Source: Devosia soli
Lineage (GTDB): Bacteria > Pseudomonadota > Alphaproteobacteria > Rhizobiales > Devosiaceae
Assembly (NCBI RefSeq): GCF_000970455.1
Contig: NZ_LAJG01000014.1
Coordinates: 496,001-560,000 of the forward strand
Length of the DNA stretch: 64,000 nt
Reading direction: 5' to 3'
A program made the translations under genes and the position numbers. Below are positions 37,122 through 44,953 of this stretch, one piece after another; the stretch's first letter is position 1; every line of letters starts with the position of its first letter. A model generated the notes under the pieces. That model made no database searches. It worked only from the letters and a program-made list of their open reading frames with translations, and had not been told where the DNA came from.

Positions 37122-37754
37122 TCAATAGACTTCTAGCGAAGACACGCGACGATCGATGCCGCTCGGCAGGCGCGACGTGTCGCGACGCAGCGTCACGCAA
37201 TTCCCATAGAGATTGTTGTCGGCGCAAAGATCGACCCGCGCACCGCCAAAAACCTCGACCGACCGGATGCGATCATTCCATTCGCGCGGCAGCCGCGAAT
37301 ACTCGTCTCCTTCATCGAGGCAGAACGATGCCCCGTTGAAATTGCGCTCGGTGTAGAAGCACGCACCTGCCTCCTCGTACACCGGCGGCTGGGGCCGGGG
37401 CGGCTGAGGCTGGGGCCACGGTTGCGGCTGCGGCCAGGGCTGCGGCTGTGGACGCGGCGGTTGCGGCTGGGGCTGGGGCTGAGGCTGAGGAGGTGGCGCG
37501 CTGAAGCTTAGTGCATTCTCGGCCATCCAGCCCGAAAGCCGGCCGCCCATGCCGCTGATCTGGCACCAGCCACTGCCGTTGCAATTGGCATCGACTGGCG
37601 TGCCCTTCGTGATCGAGCCGGCATATTGATATTGGGTGCCTGGACCCTGATAGAGATCGGTTGAGCTATTGGCAAAGGCCGGCGCCGCGTTGGCGGCGGA
37701 AACCCCGGCCAGCAGAGCAAAAGCTGTGGCAGCAGCGACGAAAATGGATTTCAT
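37122..37754 (-). CDS. Secreted SH3-type domain plus crystallin/I36-like domain with PQ-repeat linker, paralogue 3
   Basis: 210 residues: signal peptide (AAATAFALLAGVSAANAAP), SH3 domain (STDLYQGPGTQYQYAGSITK, GWCQISGMGGRLSGWM), a tandem Pro-Gln/Pro-Trp linker of about 40 residues (PQPQPQPQPQPPRPQPQPW), then the crystallin-like part (ACFYTERNFNGASFCLDEG, RRVSSLEVY). The linker is encoded by degenerate short repeats at about 37380-37495, which may vary in copy number. Likely cell-envelope. Confidence 0.78.
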   Translation of the reverse strand: MKSIFVAAATAFALLAGVSAANAAPAFANSSTDLYQGPGTQYQYAGSITKGTPVDANCNGSGWCQISGMGGRLSGWMAENALSFSAPPPQPQPQPQPQPPRPQPQPWPQPQPWPQPQPPRPQPPVYEEAGACFYTERNFNGASFCLDEGDEYSRLPREWNDRIRSVEVFGGARVDLCADNNLYGNCVTLRRDTSRLPSGIDRRVSSLEVY

Positions 37755-37836
37755 GGGATCAGCCCTCCGGGCATAGTCTCAGGTGTGGCGCCAGTTCTCG
37801 CGCACGCTGCCTGAACGCAGGCTGAATGGGAAAGTT

Positions 37837-38226
37837 TCAGTCGCGCGGTATGGGCCGCTTCTGCCCGTCTTCGTCGAGCGAAACATAGACGAACCGCGCT
37901 TCCGTCACCTTCTTCCGATCATCGAGCCGGTTGCGCCGCACCCACGCTTCAAGCCCGATGGTGATCGACGTGTTCCCCACCTTTTCCACGCTCGTATAAA
38001 CGCAAAGCACATCGCCAACCTTGACCGGCGCGATAAAGGTCATGGCTTCGACAGCCACCGTCACCACCCTGCCCTTGGCACGCTCGACGGCCGAAATGGC
38101 GCCCGCAATGTCCATCTGGCTCATTACCCAGCCGCCAAAGATATCGCCAGCCGGATTGGTGTCCGCCGGCATAGCGAGCGTGCGGATCGTGAGCTGTCCC
38201 TTGGGTTCTTTTGCAAGCGTTTCCAT
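37837..38226 (-). CDS. yciA: Acyl-CoA thioesterase, YciA type
   Basis: 129-residue hotdog-fold enzyme: TLAMPADTNPAGDIFGGWVM contains the catalytic aspartate, and the KGRVVTVAVEAMTFIAPVKV segment follows. It hydrolyses acyl-CoAs of broad chain length in the cytoplasm. The ATG overlaps the tdk stop by one base (TGATG), so translation is coupled with the upstream thymidine kinase gene. Confidence 0.93.
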   Translation of the reverse strand: METLAKEPKGQLTIRTLAMPADTNPAGDIFGGWVMSQMDIAGAISAVERAKGRVVTVAVEAMTFIAPVKVGDVLCVYTSVEKVGNTSITIGLEAWVRRNRLDDRKKVTEARFVYVSLDEDGQKRPIPRD

Positions 38227-38822
38227 CAATCGGGTCCTTTCACTGGCCAGCGCCCCACCGCCTCTTCCCAATGTTTGCGGCAGAGCGAAAGATAGACCGA
38301 TTTTTCGATCGCCACCTGATCGCCATCGGTAAGCACGCGTCCGTCCATGCCTTGGCGCACCACCATGGTCGCCTTGGCGCCACAGGTGCAGATCGTGCGG
38401 ATTTCGCGCAACACATCGGCAATGGCCAAAAGCTCCATGGAGCCGGGAAACAGCTTGCCCTGAAAGTCCGTCCGCAACCCAAAGCACATCACGGGAATGC
38501 GGAGGCGATCCGCAACGCGCGCCAGCTGCCAAACCTGATCTCGCGCTAAAAACTGCGCTTCGTCTACGAAAACGCAATCGACCTTGGACTCTTCCTCGAA
38601 GTCGCGGATCGATTGATAAAGATCGTCGCCCGGCGAATAGAGTTCGGCCTGTTCGCTGATCCCGAGCCGCGACGAAATCAGCCCCACTTCGCCTTCCGCA
38701 TAGAGCGCCGAGGTGTAAAGCAGCGGCCGCATGCCACGCTCGCGATAGTTATAGGCGGCCTGCAGAAGCAAGGTCGACTTGCCCGCATTCATCGCCGCAT
38801 AGGAAAAATAGAGCTTGGCCAT
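38226..38822 (-). CDS. tdk: Thymidine kinase
   Basis: 198 residues: P-loop YAAMNAGKSTLLLQ, DEAQFL Walker B, lid region CFGLRTDFQGKLFPGS and a zinc-site cysteine pair in RTICTCGAKA. It phosphorylates thymidine for salvage. The start MAKLYFSY (38822) is the family start; the 25 codons before it are not conserved in character. Forms a two-gene unit with yciA. Confidence 0.95.
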   Translation of the reverse strand: MAKLYFSYAAMNAGKSTLLLQAAYNYRERGMRPLLYTSALYAEGEVGLISSRLGISEQAELYSPGDDLYQSIRDFEEESKVDCVFVDEAQFLARDQVWQLARVADRLRIPVMCFGLRTDFQGKLFPGSMELLAIADVLREIRTICTCGAKATMVVRQGMDGRVLTDGDQVAIEKSVYLSLCRKHWEEAVGRWPVKGPD

Positions 38823-38894
38823 CGTCTGCCCCGAAAAGGTCCCCCCTTTTGGCGCAGCGGCGGCGCGGGGGCGAGGTCGATTCTGATCGCTCCA

Positions 38895-38919
38895 CAAAAA
38901 AGGCCGCCCGCAGGCGGCC
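38895..38919 (-). terminator. Orphan terminator upstream of tdk
   Basis: 7-bp stem GGCCGCC / GGCGGCC (38902-38919), then TTTTTTG on the - strand, about 75 bp before the tdk start. No - strand gene precedes it for 290 bp. Just upstream CGCCTCGC/GCGAGGCG forms an 8-bp hairpin (38956-38984). It ends either a small RNA or an attenuated tdk leader. Confidence 0.6.
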
Positions 38920-39114
38920 AGGCTTCACGCGGCAAAGGCCATCGGACCCTTGGGTCGCCTCGCGGTCCTGGGGCGTGCGAGGCGTCTCCGGCATGCATGG
39001 GGAACCCGGAGTCGGTGTAGGTTAAATCGCTTTGATGACGCCCTGATGACCGCCCTCGTTCAGCCGGCATTCAGGCAGCGGCAGTCAGTATCGCAGCATC
39101 GGTGGAGATTGTTG

Positions 39115-39504
39115 ATGTTCCGTTTTACCCGTCATTTCGCCTTTGCTCTCGCAGCCCTCATCGCGGCGCCTGCGTTGGCCTCTCCCGCTGGCATCTGGGA
39201 GATCGAGATGCGCGACTCGCGCTACGAAGTCACCCTGTGCGGCGATGGCAGCCAGCTCTGCGCCAAGTTAATCTGGCTCGGTAACGGCGCAGACAATGCC
39301 GAGAACCTGCCATATCTGAACACCATGCTCATCGATCATGCGCGCCAGACCAAGCCCAATCAGTGGAAGGGCGACCTCAGCATCTATGGGCAGAAGGCCG
39401 GCGGCACGATCACTATGGTCGGCCCCGACCAGATCACGCTCAAGGGCTGTGTCGCTTTTATCGTCTGCCGTACGTACCAGATGTATCGTTACGCCGGCCA
39501 GTGA
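39115..39504 (+). CDS. Secreted DUF2147-family protein
   Basis: 129 residues with a signal peptide (ARHFAFALAALIAAPALAS-like, ending ALAS) and the DUF2147 domain: PAGIWEIEMRDSRYEVTLCG, CAKLIWL, GTITMVGPDQITLKGCV. The domain is a small beta-barrel common in alphaproteobacterial periplasms; its ligand is unknown. The start at 39115 puts the signal at the N-terminus; an upstream extension of the frame overlaps the orphan terminator region. Confidence 0.82.
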   Translation: MFRFTRHFAFALAALIAAPALASPAGIWEIEMRDSRYEVTLCGDGSQLCAKLIWLGNGADNAENLPYLNTMLIDHARQTKPNQWKGDLSIYGQKAGGTITMVGPDQITLKGCVAFIVCRTYQMYRYAGQ

Positions 39505-39507
39505 GCC

Positions 39508-40413
39508 TCAATTAGTCGATCGCGGTTCATGAACTTGGCGCCGGGCGATCAGTGCTGGCACCGTCTCGACCATGACGATCGCGAGAAACATCAGCGCAGC
39601 GCCAAAATAGCCGACAGGCGGCAGGCGGTCGCCCATCACCACGGCTCCGCCGAGCGCGGCAAAAAGGCTTTCTGCCGAAAGAATGATGGCCGCATTGGCC
39701 GGCGGCACATATTGCTGGCCCACGGCCTGGAGCGTGAAGCCGACCGCCGTCGAGAGAACCGCCGCGTAAGCCAATTGCATCCAGGTTCCGGAAATCTGGG
39801 CCAGTGTGGGCGCTTCGGTCGGCACCGCGATAAAGGCCGCCAAAGTTCCTGCCACGAGAAAACTGATTGCCGAAACAAAGATCGGCAGTCCCGTTTCGTT
39901 AGCCAAGTGCCCCAGCGTCAAGACATGCATGGCCCAGAACACGGCACTGCCGACGATCAGCCAATCCCCCGAATTGAAGGTGTGCAGCCCGCCCCCGTTG
40001 AGATAGTAGATGCCCACCAGCGCCAGCGGCACCCCGACATAAACGATCCAGTGCGGCCGCGATCGGAAAACGAAATAGCCGATCAGCGGCACGAAGAAGA
40101 CATATAGCCCGGTTAAAAACCCGCCATTGGTCGCAGTCGTCGTCGAAAGCCCCGCCTGCTGAAGCCAGGATCCAAAAAAGAAGGCAAGGCACAGCACCGC
40201 GATGAGCGACCAATGCCGCGGTGTCAGTGCCACCTTCCGGCGCCGACACTCATATAGCGCCAGCGGCAGCACCAGAAGCCCACCGATTATATAGCGTACC
40301 CCGGCAAAGCTCAGCGGCCCGATGGAATCCATCGCCGACTTCTGCGCCACAAACGCAAAGCCCCAGAACATGGTGCACAACAACAGCAGCAAGGCAGCAA
40401 GTGGACGCGGCAT
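39508..40413 (-). CDS. EamA/DMT-family transporter
   Basis: 301 residues, about ten hydrophobic helices in two EamA halves; it starts LAALLLLLCTMFWGFAFVAQ, the usual start of drug/metabolite exporters. Substrate unknown. It lies downstream of the class V aminotransferase gene's start region in the opposite sense of reading order, separated by a terminator. Confidence 0.85.
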   Translation of the reverse strand: MPRPLAALLLLLCTMFWGFAFVAQKSAMDSIGPLSFAGVRYIIGGLLVLPLALYECRRRKVALTPRHWSLIAVLCLAFFFGSWLQQAGLSTTTATNGGFLTGLYVFFVPLIGYFVFRSRPHWIVYVGVPLALVGIYYLNGGGLHTFNSGDWLIVGSAVFWAMHVLTLGHLANETGLPIFVSAISFLVAGTLAAFIAVPTEAPTLAQISGTWMQLAYAAVLSTAVGFTLQAVGQQYVPPANAAIILSAESLFAALGGAVVMGDRLPPVGYFGAALMFLAIVMVETVPALIARRQVHEPRSTN

Positions 40414-40481
40414 TTTTTAACTCTTGTTTCCCACCGGCCGTCACCGGCGTGCTCTGTACTTTGATCGAGGCCAAGCGAAAC

Positions 40482-40504
40482 GGCCTCGGGATTAGCCCGA
40501 GGCC
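40482..40504 (-). terminator. Terminator after the class V aminotransferase
   Basis: 9-bp stem GGCCTCGGG / CCCGAGGCC, 5-nt loop, then GTTTCGCTTGG on the - strand. Confidence 0.6.
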
Positions 40505-40530
40505 GACGACCTGAGGCGTTGAATCACTCC

Positions 40531-41751
40531 CTAAAGCTCAGCATCCAAGGCCTTGATGAGATTCGAGATTTCCTCGGGACTCGTATAATGCACGAACGAC
40601 AGCCGCAGGACGCCGTGTTGCGGATCGATGCCCAGTGCTTCCATCAAGCGCCAGGCGTAGAAGTTGCCCCCCGACGCCATGATCCCGTGCTTGGCAAGCC
40701 GCTTGGCAACGACCGCACCAGGCTCGGCGTGATGCACCGCAATGGTGGGGGCGCGAACCTCCGGATCTGCGGGTCCGATGAGCTTCACGTCGTTACGCCC
40801 GTTGAGATAGTCGAGCAGCGGCCGTGCCAAAGCAATTTCCTGCGCCCGCATTGCTGCGTGGGCCCGGCGGAACGGGTTGCCCTCACGACCGGCAATCTCC
40901 GCAACCTGTTCGAGATAATCTGCGATGCCGGCCGAAGCCGCGATCTGGGCATGATCAGGTCCCGCAGGTGTCAGTCGATAGCGCGGCTTGGCGTCATTGA
41001 AAAAATGCCCTTGGTTGGGCAACTGCGCCGCAAGTTCAGGCCGCACGGCCATTACGCCCTGATGCGGCCCATAGGTCTTGTAGGCCGAGAACAGATAGAT
41101 GTCTGCGCCGAGTGCCTTGAGATCCGGCAATCCATGGGGCGCGTAGCTGACCCCATCCACCGCAAGCACTGCCCCAAGCGCCCGCGTCCGCTCGGCCACC
41201 GCCTCGACGGGATTGATTTCGCCCACGATGTTTGAACAGTGCGGCATGGCGACGAGCTTGACCTTGCCATCGAGCACTCGGTCGAGGGCTTCGAGCGACA
41301 GCCGTCCAGTCCCGCCGTCGACGTTCCACTCGCGCACCTCGATGCCGCGCGACGCCAGACGGCGCCAGGCGCCGCTATTGGCTTCGTGATCCTGGTTGGT
41401 AACGACGATCGCGTCGCCCTCTTTGAGCCAGCCGCCAAAGGCATGGCCCAGAACATAGCTGTTGGCGGAACTCGATGGCCCGAAATGGATCCAGTCCGCC
41501 GAAACGTTCAGCGCTTCGGCCATGCGCTCATAGGCCAGGTTCATGGCCTCCCCGGCTTCGATCGAAGCGGGATAGACCCCATAGGGCTGGACCTTGGTCG
41601 CGCGATAATAGTGCTCGAGCCGATCGAGCACCGTCTTGGCCGTATATGACCCGCCGGCATTCTCGAAAAACGCCTGACCTTGCAGGCTCGGTTCGGCGAA
41701 GGCGGGGAAAAGCGCGCGGATGCGCTGAGGATCAAGAGGCAGGGAGGTCAT
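40531..41751 (-). CDS. Class V aminotransferase, cysteine-desulfurase-like (VC1184 type)
   Basis: 406 residues. PLP lysine in LFSAYKTYGPHQGVM, the N-terminal segment FENAGGSYTAKTVLDR, and DHEANSGAWRRLASRG. This is the cysteine-desulfurase-like subfamily often annotated as VC1184 family; it lacks an obvious catalytic cysteine loop, and the true reaction is not known. The start TSLPLDPQRIRALFP at 41751 follows GGGAGG; 30 codons upstream are not protein-like. The 240-bp leader is highly structured (see 41807-41986). Confidence 0.85.
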   Translation of the reverse strand: MTSLPLDPQRIRALFPAFAEPSLQGQAFFENAGGSYTAKTVLDRLEHYYRATKVQPYGVYPASIEAGEAMNLAYERMAEALNVSADWIHFGPSSSANSYVLGHAFGGWLKEGDAIVVTNQDHEANSGAWRRLASRGIEVREWNVDGGTGRLSLEALDRVLDGKVKLVAMPHCSNIVGEINPVEAVAERTRALGAVLAVDGVSYAPHGLPDLKALGADIYLFSAYKTYGPHQGVMAVRPELAAQLPNQGHFFNDAKPRYRLTPAGPDHAQIAASAGIADYLEQVAEIAGREGNPFRRAHAAMRAQEIALARPLLDYLNGRNDVKLIGPADPEVRAPTIAVHHAEPGAVVAKRLAKHGIMASGGNFYAWRLMEALGIDPQHGVLRLSFVHYTSPEEISNLIKALDAEL

Positions 41752-41806
41752 GTCGGGTCCGTCATCAGAAGCCCGATTGGTAGTCGACCACGCGACAAAA
41801 GCAAAC

Positions 41807-41986
41807 CCTCCGACCCACCCGAAGGTCAATTCGTCCGGCAAGACGAATTTGGGTCGGAGGCCAGGCGAGCAAATGCTCTACCGGCACCGGCTGTTGAGAG
41901 CCGGGGTCTGGCGACAGGAAGGACCGCTTCGGGGCACAGGCCCCCTGTCGCTCATCGCTCCCCCACCGAAGGAATGCGGGAGCGGA
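41807..41986 (-). promoter_or_regulatory. Structured leader (possible riboswitch or attenuator) upstream of the class V aminotransferase
   Basis: On the - strand, after the preceding gene's stop, come four hairpins in a row: GCTCCC/GGGAGC (41956-41983), GCGACAGG/CCTGTCGC (41911-41951), CCGGCT/AGCCGG (41886-41903), and a long one with outer stem CCTCCGACCC/GGGTCGGAGG and inner stem ATTCGTC/GACGAAT (41807-41860). The last is followed by GTTTGCTTTTGTC, like a terminator, 56 nt before the aminotransferase ATG. Aptamer-like folds followed by a terminator suggest a regulated leader. I cannot match it to a known riboswitch class. Confidence 0.45.
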
Positions 41987-41994
41987 CTTAAGGC

Positions 41995-42591
41995 TTAGCC
42001 GCCGACGCCGTGACGCGGTCCACCCTTGTGGTTCGGGCTGCGCGGACCATCATCGCGACGACCCTGGGGCTGAAGCTGTGCCTTCTGCTCATCGGTCAAA
42101 CTGTCGAAAAACGCCGTCACCGCTGGCTTCACGGCTTCAAGTGCCGTCACATGCGCCTTTTCCATGACGATGCGTGCATCGAGCCGGTCAACGAGGCTCG
42201 GCGGCGTCGGCGTTGCGCCTTCAGCCGAAGGCTGGGGCCGCAGGCCTTCGGTTGCCTTGGCAAAATCGTCGGCAGCTGCCAGCGCATCGGTCTTGAGCGT
42301 ATCGAGCAGACCCTGCTGTTCCTCGGTCAGCGTCAGGCGGTGGCTGAGCCGGACAAGCGCGACCTCGATCGCCTCGCCGCCTCGGCCGAAATCGAGAAGG
42401 TCGCCCGGGCCACCGGGACGACGCGGGCCGCCGTCATGGCGCATCGGGCCGCCTTCCGGACCGGCTTCCGGCTGGCTGGCAGTGGCATCGGGAGCGGGCG
42501 GCACGGGCTGTGCCATGGCAGGAGCTCCGGCGGAAAGGCCGACTGCGGTCAGCATCAGTGCCGCCAGGGTCTTTTTGGAGATCGTGTTCAT
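41995..42591 (-). CDS. Periplasmic Spy/CpxP-like LTXXQ-motif protein
   Basis: 198 residues: signal peptide (KKTLAALMLTAVGLSAGAPA), a Gly/Pro/His-rich stretch (GPMRHDGGPRRPGGPG), then a helical domain with two LTxxQ motifs (RLTLTEEQQGLL and SLTDEQKAQL). Such periplasmic proteins are chaperone or metal-stress related. The C-terminus is again His/Gly-rich (HKGGPRHGVGG). The start at 42591 is chosen because the signal peptide begins there; a longer frame has no ribosome site. Confidence 0.82.
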   Translation of the reverse strand: MNTISKKTLAALMLTAVGLSAGAPAMAQPVPPAPDATASQPEAGPEGGPMRHDGGPRRPGGPGDLLDFGRGGEAIEVALVRLSHRLTLTEEQQGLLDTLKTDALAAADDFAKATEGLRPQPSAEGATPTPPSLVDRLDARIVMEKAHVTALEAVKPAVTAFFDSLTDEQKAQLQPQGRRDDGPRSPNHKGGPRHGVGG

Positions 42592-42929
42592 TGTCTTTCC
42601 TTGCATGGGAAGCCGGCACCACCGGCATGAACGCGACCATAGACCACACTGCCTATTGCTGAGATTGCGAGAGCATGAACACTTGGCAAGATCGGTAATG
42701 TTCGCCCTCAACCCCGTCACAAAATCGCAGCGCCAGATCAACTCGACCGGCCAGACCGGCAACCATCGGCGGCGACGGGTTTGCTTCCCCGGCATCATCG
42801 GGAGACGTCTAAACTCAACGGGTCAGCTCCGGCTGCGTCGCTGGCAAAGTGTTCGCGAAATCGTTATTATGGCTCCGCCGCGCGGATGTTGAGAGTCTAC
42901 TATCCGCCCGGCTTTCGGGGGAAATCATC

Positions 42930-43331
42930 ATGCCTGCAATTTCGCATCTCTTCTTTCGCGCCGGGATTTTGTTCCTGATCGCCGGCATTGGTCTCGGCCT
43001 TGCCATGTCGATCAGCCAGAACCACGACGTCATCGGCGCACATGCCCATATCAATCTGCTCGGTTGGGTCACGAGCGCCATTTTCGGCGGGTACTACGCG
43101 CTCAATCCGGCCAAGGCCGAAGGCCTGCTGCCCAAGATACACTTCTGGATCTATACCGTCGGCGTCGTCATGATGGGCGTTGCGCTCTATCTGCTGCTCA
43201 AGGGCAATACCGGTGCCGAGCCATTCGTCGCGATCGGTTCCTTGCTGACTGCCGCTGGCGTTCTCATCGCGGCCTATGTGTTCTTCGCGCCGGCCCATCG
43301 CGGCAGCGCGCGCATGCAGCCTGCCGAGTGA
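42930..43331 (+). CDS. Small haem-copper-oxidase-like membrane protein
   Basis: 133 residues with about four helices. The segment VIGAHAHINLLGWVTSAIFG carries a His-x-His pattern like helix II of cytochrome oxidase subunit I, and databases often label such proteins 'cytochrome-c oxidase'. It is far too short to be an oxidase, so a haem- or metal-binding accessory role is a guess. The start at 42930 (MPAISHLFF) follows GGGGGAAA; 27 codons upstream are not used. Confidence 0.65.
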   Translation: MPAISHLFFRAGILFLIAGIGLGLAMSISQNHDVIGAHAHINLLGWVTSAIFGGYYALNPAKAEGLLPKIHFWIYTVGVVMMGVALYLLLKGNTGAEPFVAIGSLLTAAGVLIAAYVFFAPAHRGSARMQPAE

Positions 43332-43373
43332 TCGATCACGGCCGCCCGCTGTCAGCGAGCGGCCAACCGTTTT

Positions 43374-44015
43374 CTAGCGAGAATAGATCAGGTGTACGAC
43401 GCCGCTTTCCGCCGTTTCGGACCTGACCGAATATCCAAGCTCCAAGCCACGCAAGTCATCCCAAAGCCGGATGCCACTGCCGAGGATGATCGGCGCTATT
43501 CCCACATGGAGCTGGTCGACGAGCCCTGCCTTGAGAAAAGCACGAACCGTCGTCGGTCCACCACCGATGCGCACGTCCTTGCCACCGGCCACGGCCTGAG
43601 CCTTGGCAAGCGCCTCTTCCGGCGACGCGCTGATAAAATGGAACGTCGTGCCGCCAAGCATCTCGATCGGCGCCATCTGCCTGTGCGTAAGGACGAAGAC
43701 CGGGCACTGAAACGGCGGCTCGTCGCCCCACCAGCCCTTCCAGTCCGGATCGTCCGGATGGTTGTTGAAGCCGAACATGCCAGCGCCCATGATCTCGGCG
43801 CCGATATTCTCAAAATAAGCCCGGGCATACTTGTCATCGACACCCGTCGTGCCCGCGCCACTTTTATCTTTGAACACCCGCTCCTTGAATGTCCGCGTAG
43901 CAACATAGGCCGCAACCAGCCGTCCCCAATCCTCCCCAAATGGATTGTCCGGCGTTTGATCCGTCGTTGTCGCAAAGCCATCCAGCGAGATGTTCAGGTC
44001 TACACGAACAGCCAC
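43374..44015 (-). CDS. Dihydrofolate-reductase-like (RibD C-terminal domain) protein
   Basis: 213 residues: VAVRVDLNISLDGFATTTDQ at the start, a reductase-like core with DVRIGGGPTTVRAFLKAGLVD and HVGIAPIILGSGIRLW. The family binds NADPH; substrates are unknown. The GTG at 44015 is preferred as start, because a GGAGG lies 6 nt before it; an ATG four codons upstream would put that GGAGG inside the gene. It is divergent from the ArsR gene across a gap with two matching dyads, so it is likely in that regulon. Confidence 0.85.
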   Translation of the reverse strand: MAVRVDLNISLDGFATTTDQTPDNPFGEDWGRLVAAYVATRTFKERVFKDKSGAGTTGVDDKYARAYFENIGAEIMGAGMFGFNNHPDDPDWKGWWGDEPPFQCPVFVLTHRQMAPIEMLGGTTFHFISASPEEALAKAQAVAGGKDVRIGGGPTTVRAFLKAGLVDQLHVGIAPIILGSGIRLWDDLRGLELGYSVRSETAESGVVHLIYSR

Positions 44016-44041
44016 TACATCCTCCAACTCTCGTCATCACT

Positions 44042-44055
44042 AAGGTACTTACCTT
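44042..44055. promoter_or_regulatory. ArsR-type operator 1
   Basis: Exact dyad AAGGTA-CT-TACCTT between the divergent DHFR-like and ArsR genes, preceded by T. Confidence 0.7.
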
Positions 44056-44075
44056 CATATTCCTATCTCCACACT

Positions 44076-44089
44076 AAGGCAACTGCCTT
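44076..44089. promoter_or_regulatory. ArsR-type operator 2
   Basis: Exact dyad AAGGCA-AC-TGCCTT, 34 bp (about three helical turns) from operator 1. The shared consensus is AAGGYA-N2-TRCCTT. Confidence 0.7.
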
Positions 44090-44130
44090 TTTATCATTGA
44101 CCGCGCCGAAGCCCCGCCCTACTCTTTCTC

Positions 44131-44484
44131 ATGCCCTATCACTCAACGCCCCTCGACCTTGCGTTTCATGCCCTCAGCGACCCCACCCGTCGCGCGGTGA
44201 TATCTCGCCTCGCCGATGGTGAAATACCGGTCAGCGTCCTGGCCGAACCCTTCGACATGGCGCTGCCGTCCTTCGCGCAACATCTCAAAGTGCTTGAAGA
44301 TTGCGGCCTGATCGCCAGCGAAAAGCGCGGCCGCAGCCGCTGGTGCCGCCTGGTCCAGTCGCGCTTTGACGAAGCGGCCGACTGGATGCAAGCCGAGCGC
44401 CGCCGCGCTGCCGGAAGGCTTGATCGGCTCGAAGCCTATCTCGATAAAACCGATAAGGAAGATCGCCGTGGCGACAATGATTGA
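44131..44484 (+). CDS. ArsR-family repressor
   Basis: 117 residues: winged helix LAFHALSDPTRRAVISRLAD and PFDMALPSFAQHLKVLEDCG. It belongs to the group paired with SRPBCC/AHSA1 proteins, and lacks the metal-binding cysteines of true ArsR, so it probably senses something else. It overlaps the next gene. The two 14-bp dyads at 44042-44089 upstream of it are the likely operators for both this operon and the divergent DHFR-like gene. Confidence 0.9.
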   Translation: MPYHSTPLDLAFHALSDPTRRAVISRLADGEIPVSVLAEPFDMALPSFAQHLKVLEDCGLIASEKRGRSRWCRLVQSRFDEAADWMQAERRRAAGRLDRLEAYLDKTDKEDRRGDND

Positions 44485-44947
44485 CACCTGGTCACTCGAT
44501 CGCGAGATCGTCCTCGTTAAGGTCTTGCGGCATCCGCGAGAAAAGGTCTTCGCCGCCTGGCTCGATCCGCAAGCGCTCGCCCAGTGGTATGGCCCCGACG
44601 GTCTGGAGATCGAAACCCACGAAGCCGATATCCGCGAAGGCGGCCATTGGCGCTTCGACATGGTCGGCGTATTCGAAGGCAAGCCTCAACGCTTTCCCGG
44701 CCTCATGCACTTCGTCGAAATCGTGCCGAACGAACGCATCGTCATGAATTACGGCACGCCAGACCCGAACGATCCCGACCGCTTCCGCGTGACCGTCACC
44801 TTCGATGTCCAGGCCGATGGCAAGACCATCCTCACCATGCGCCAGCTCCACCCGAGCCGCGCGCGCCGCCAGGTGGTCATCGGCTTTGGCGCGGTCGAAT
44901 ATGGAATGCAAACGCTCGATAGCCTCAATCGCTGGCTCTCGCGCTGA
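44468..44947 (+). CDS. SRPBCC/AHSA1-domain protein
   Basis: About 159 residues, Bet v1-like fold: VLRHPREKVFAAWLDPQALA, ETHEADIREGGHWRFDM, ending YGMQTLDSLNRWLS. Such proteins bind hydrophobic ligands and are standard partners of ArsR-type repressors. The start is probably GTG at 44468, which has GGAAG at the right distance inside the arsR end; ATG at 44477 is the other choice. Overlap with the repressor gene implies translational coupling. Confidence 0.85.
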   Translation: MATMIDTWSLDREIVLVKVLRHPREKVFAAWLDPQALAQWYGPDGLEIETHEADIREGGHWRFDMVGVFEGKPQRFPGLMHFVEIVPNERIVMNYGTPDPNDPDRFRVTVTFDVQADGKTILTMRQLHPSRARRQVVIGFGAVEYGMQTLDSLNRWLSR

Positions 44948-44953
44948 CGCGCA

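Noticed and set aside
38749-39070. Two - strand frames extending tdk upstream
   Set aside because: They read through the terminator hairpin, and the thymidine kinase family start is at 38822.
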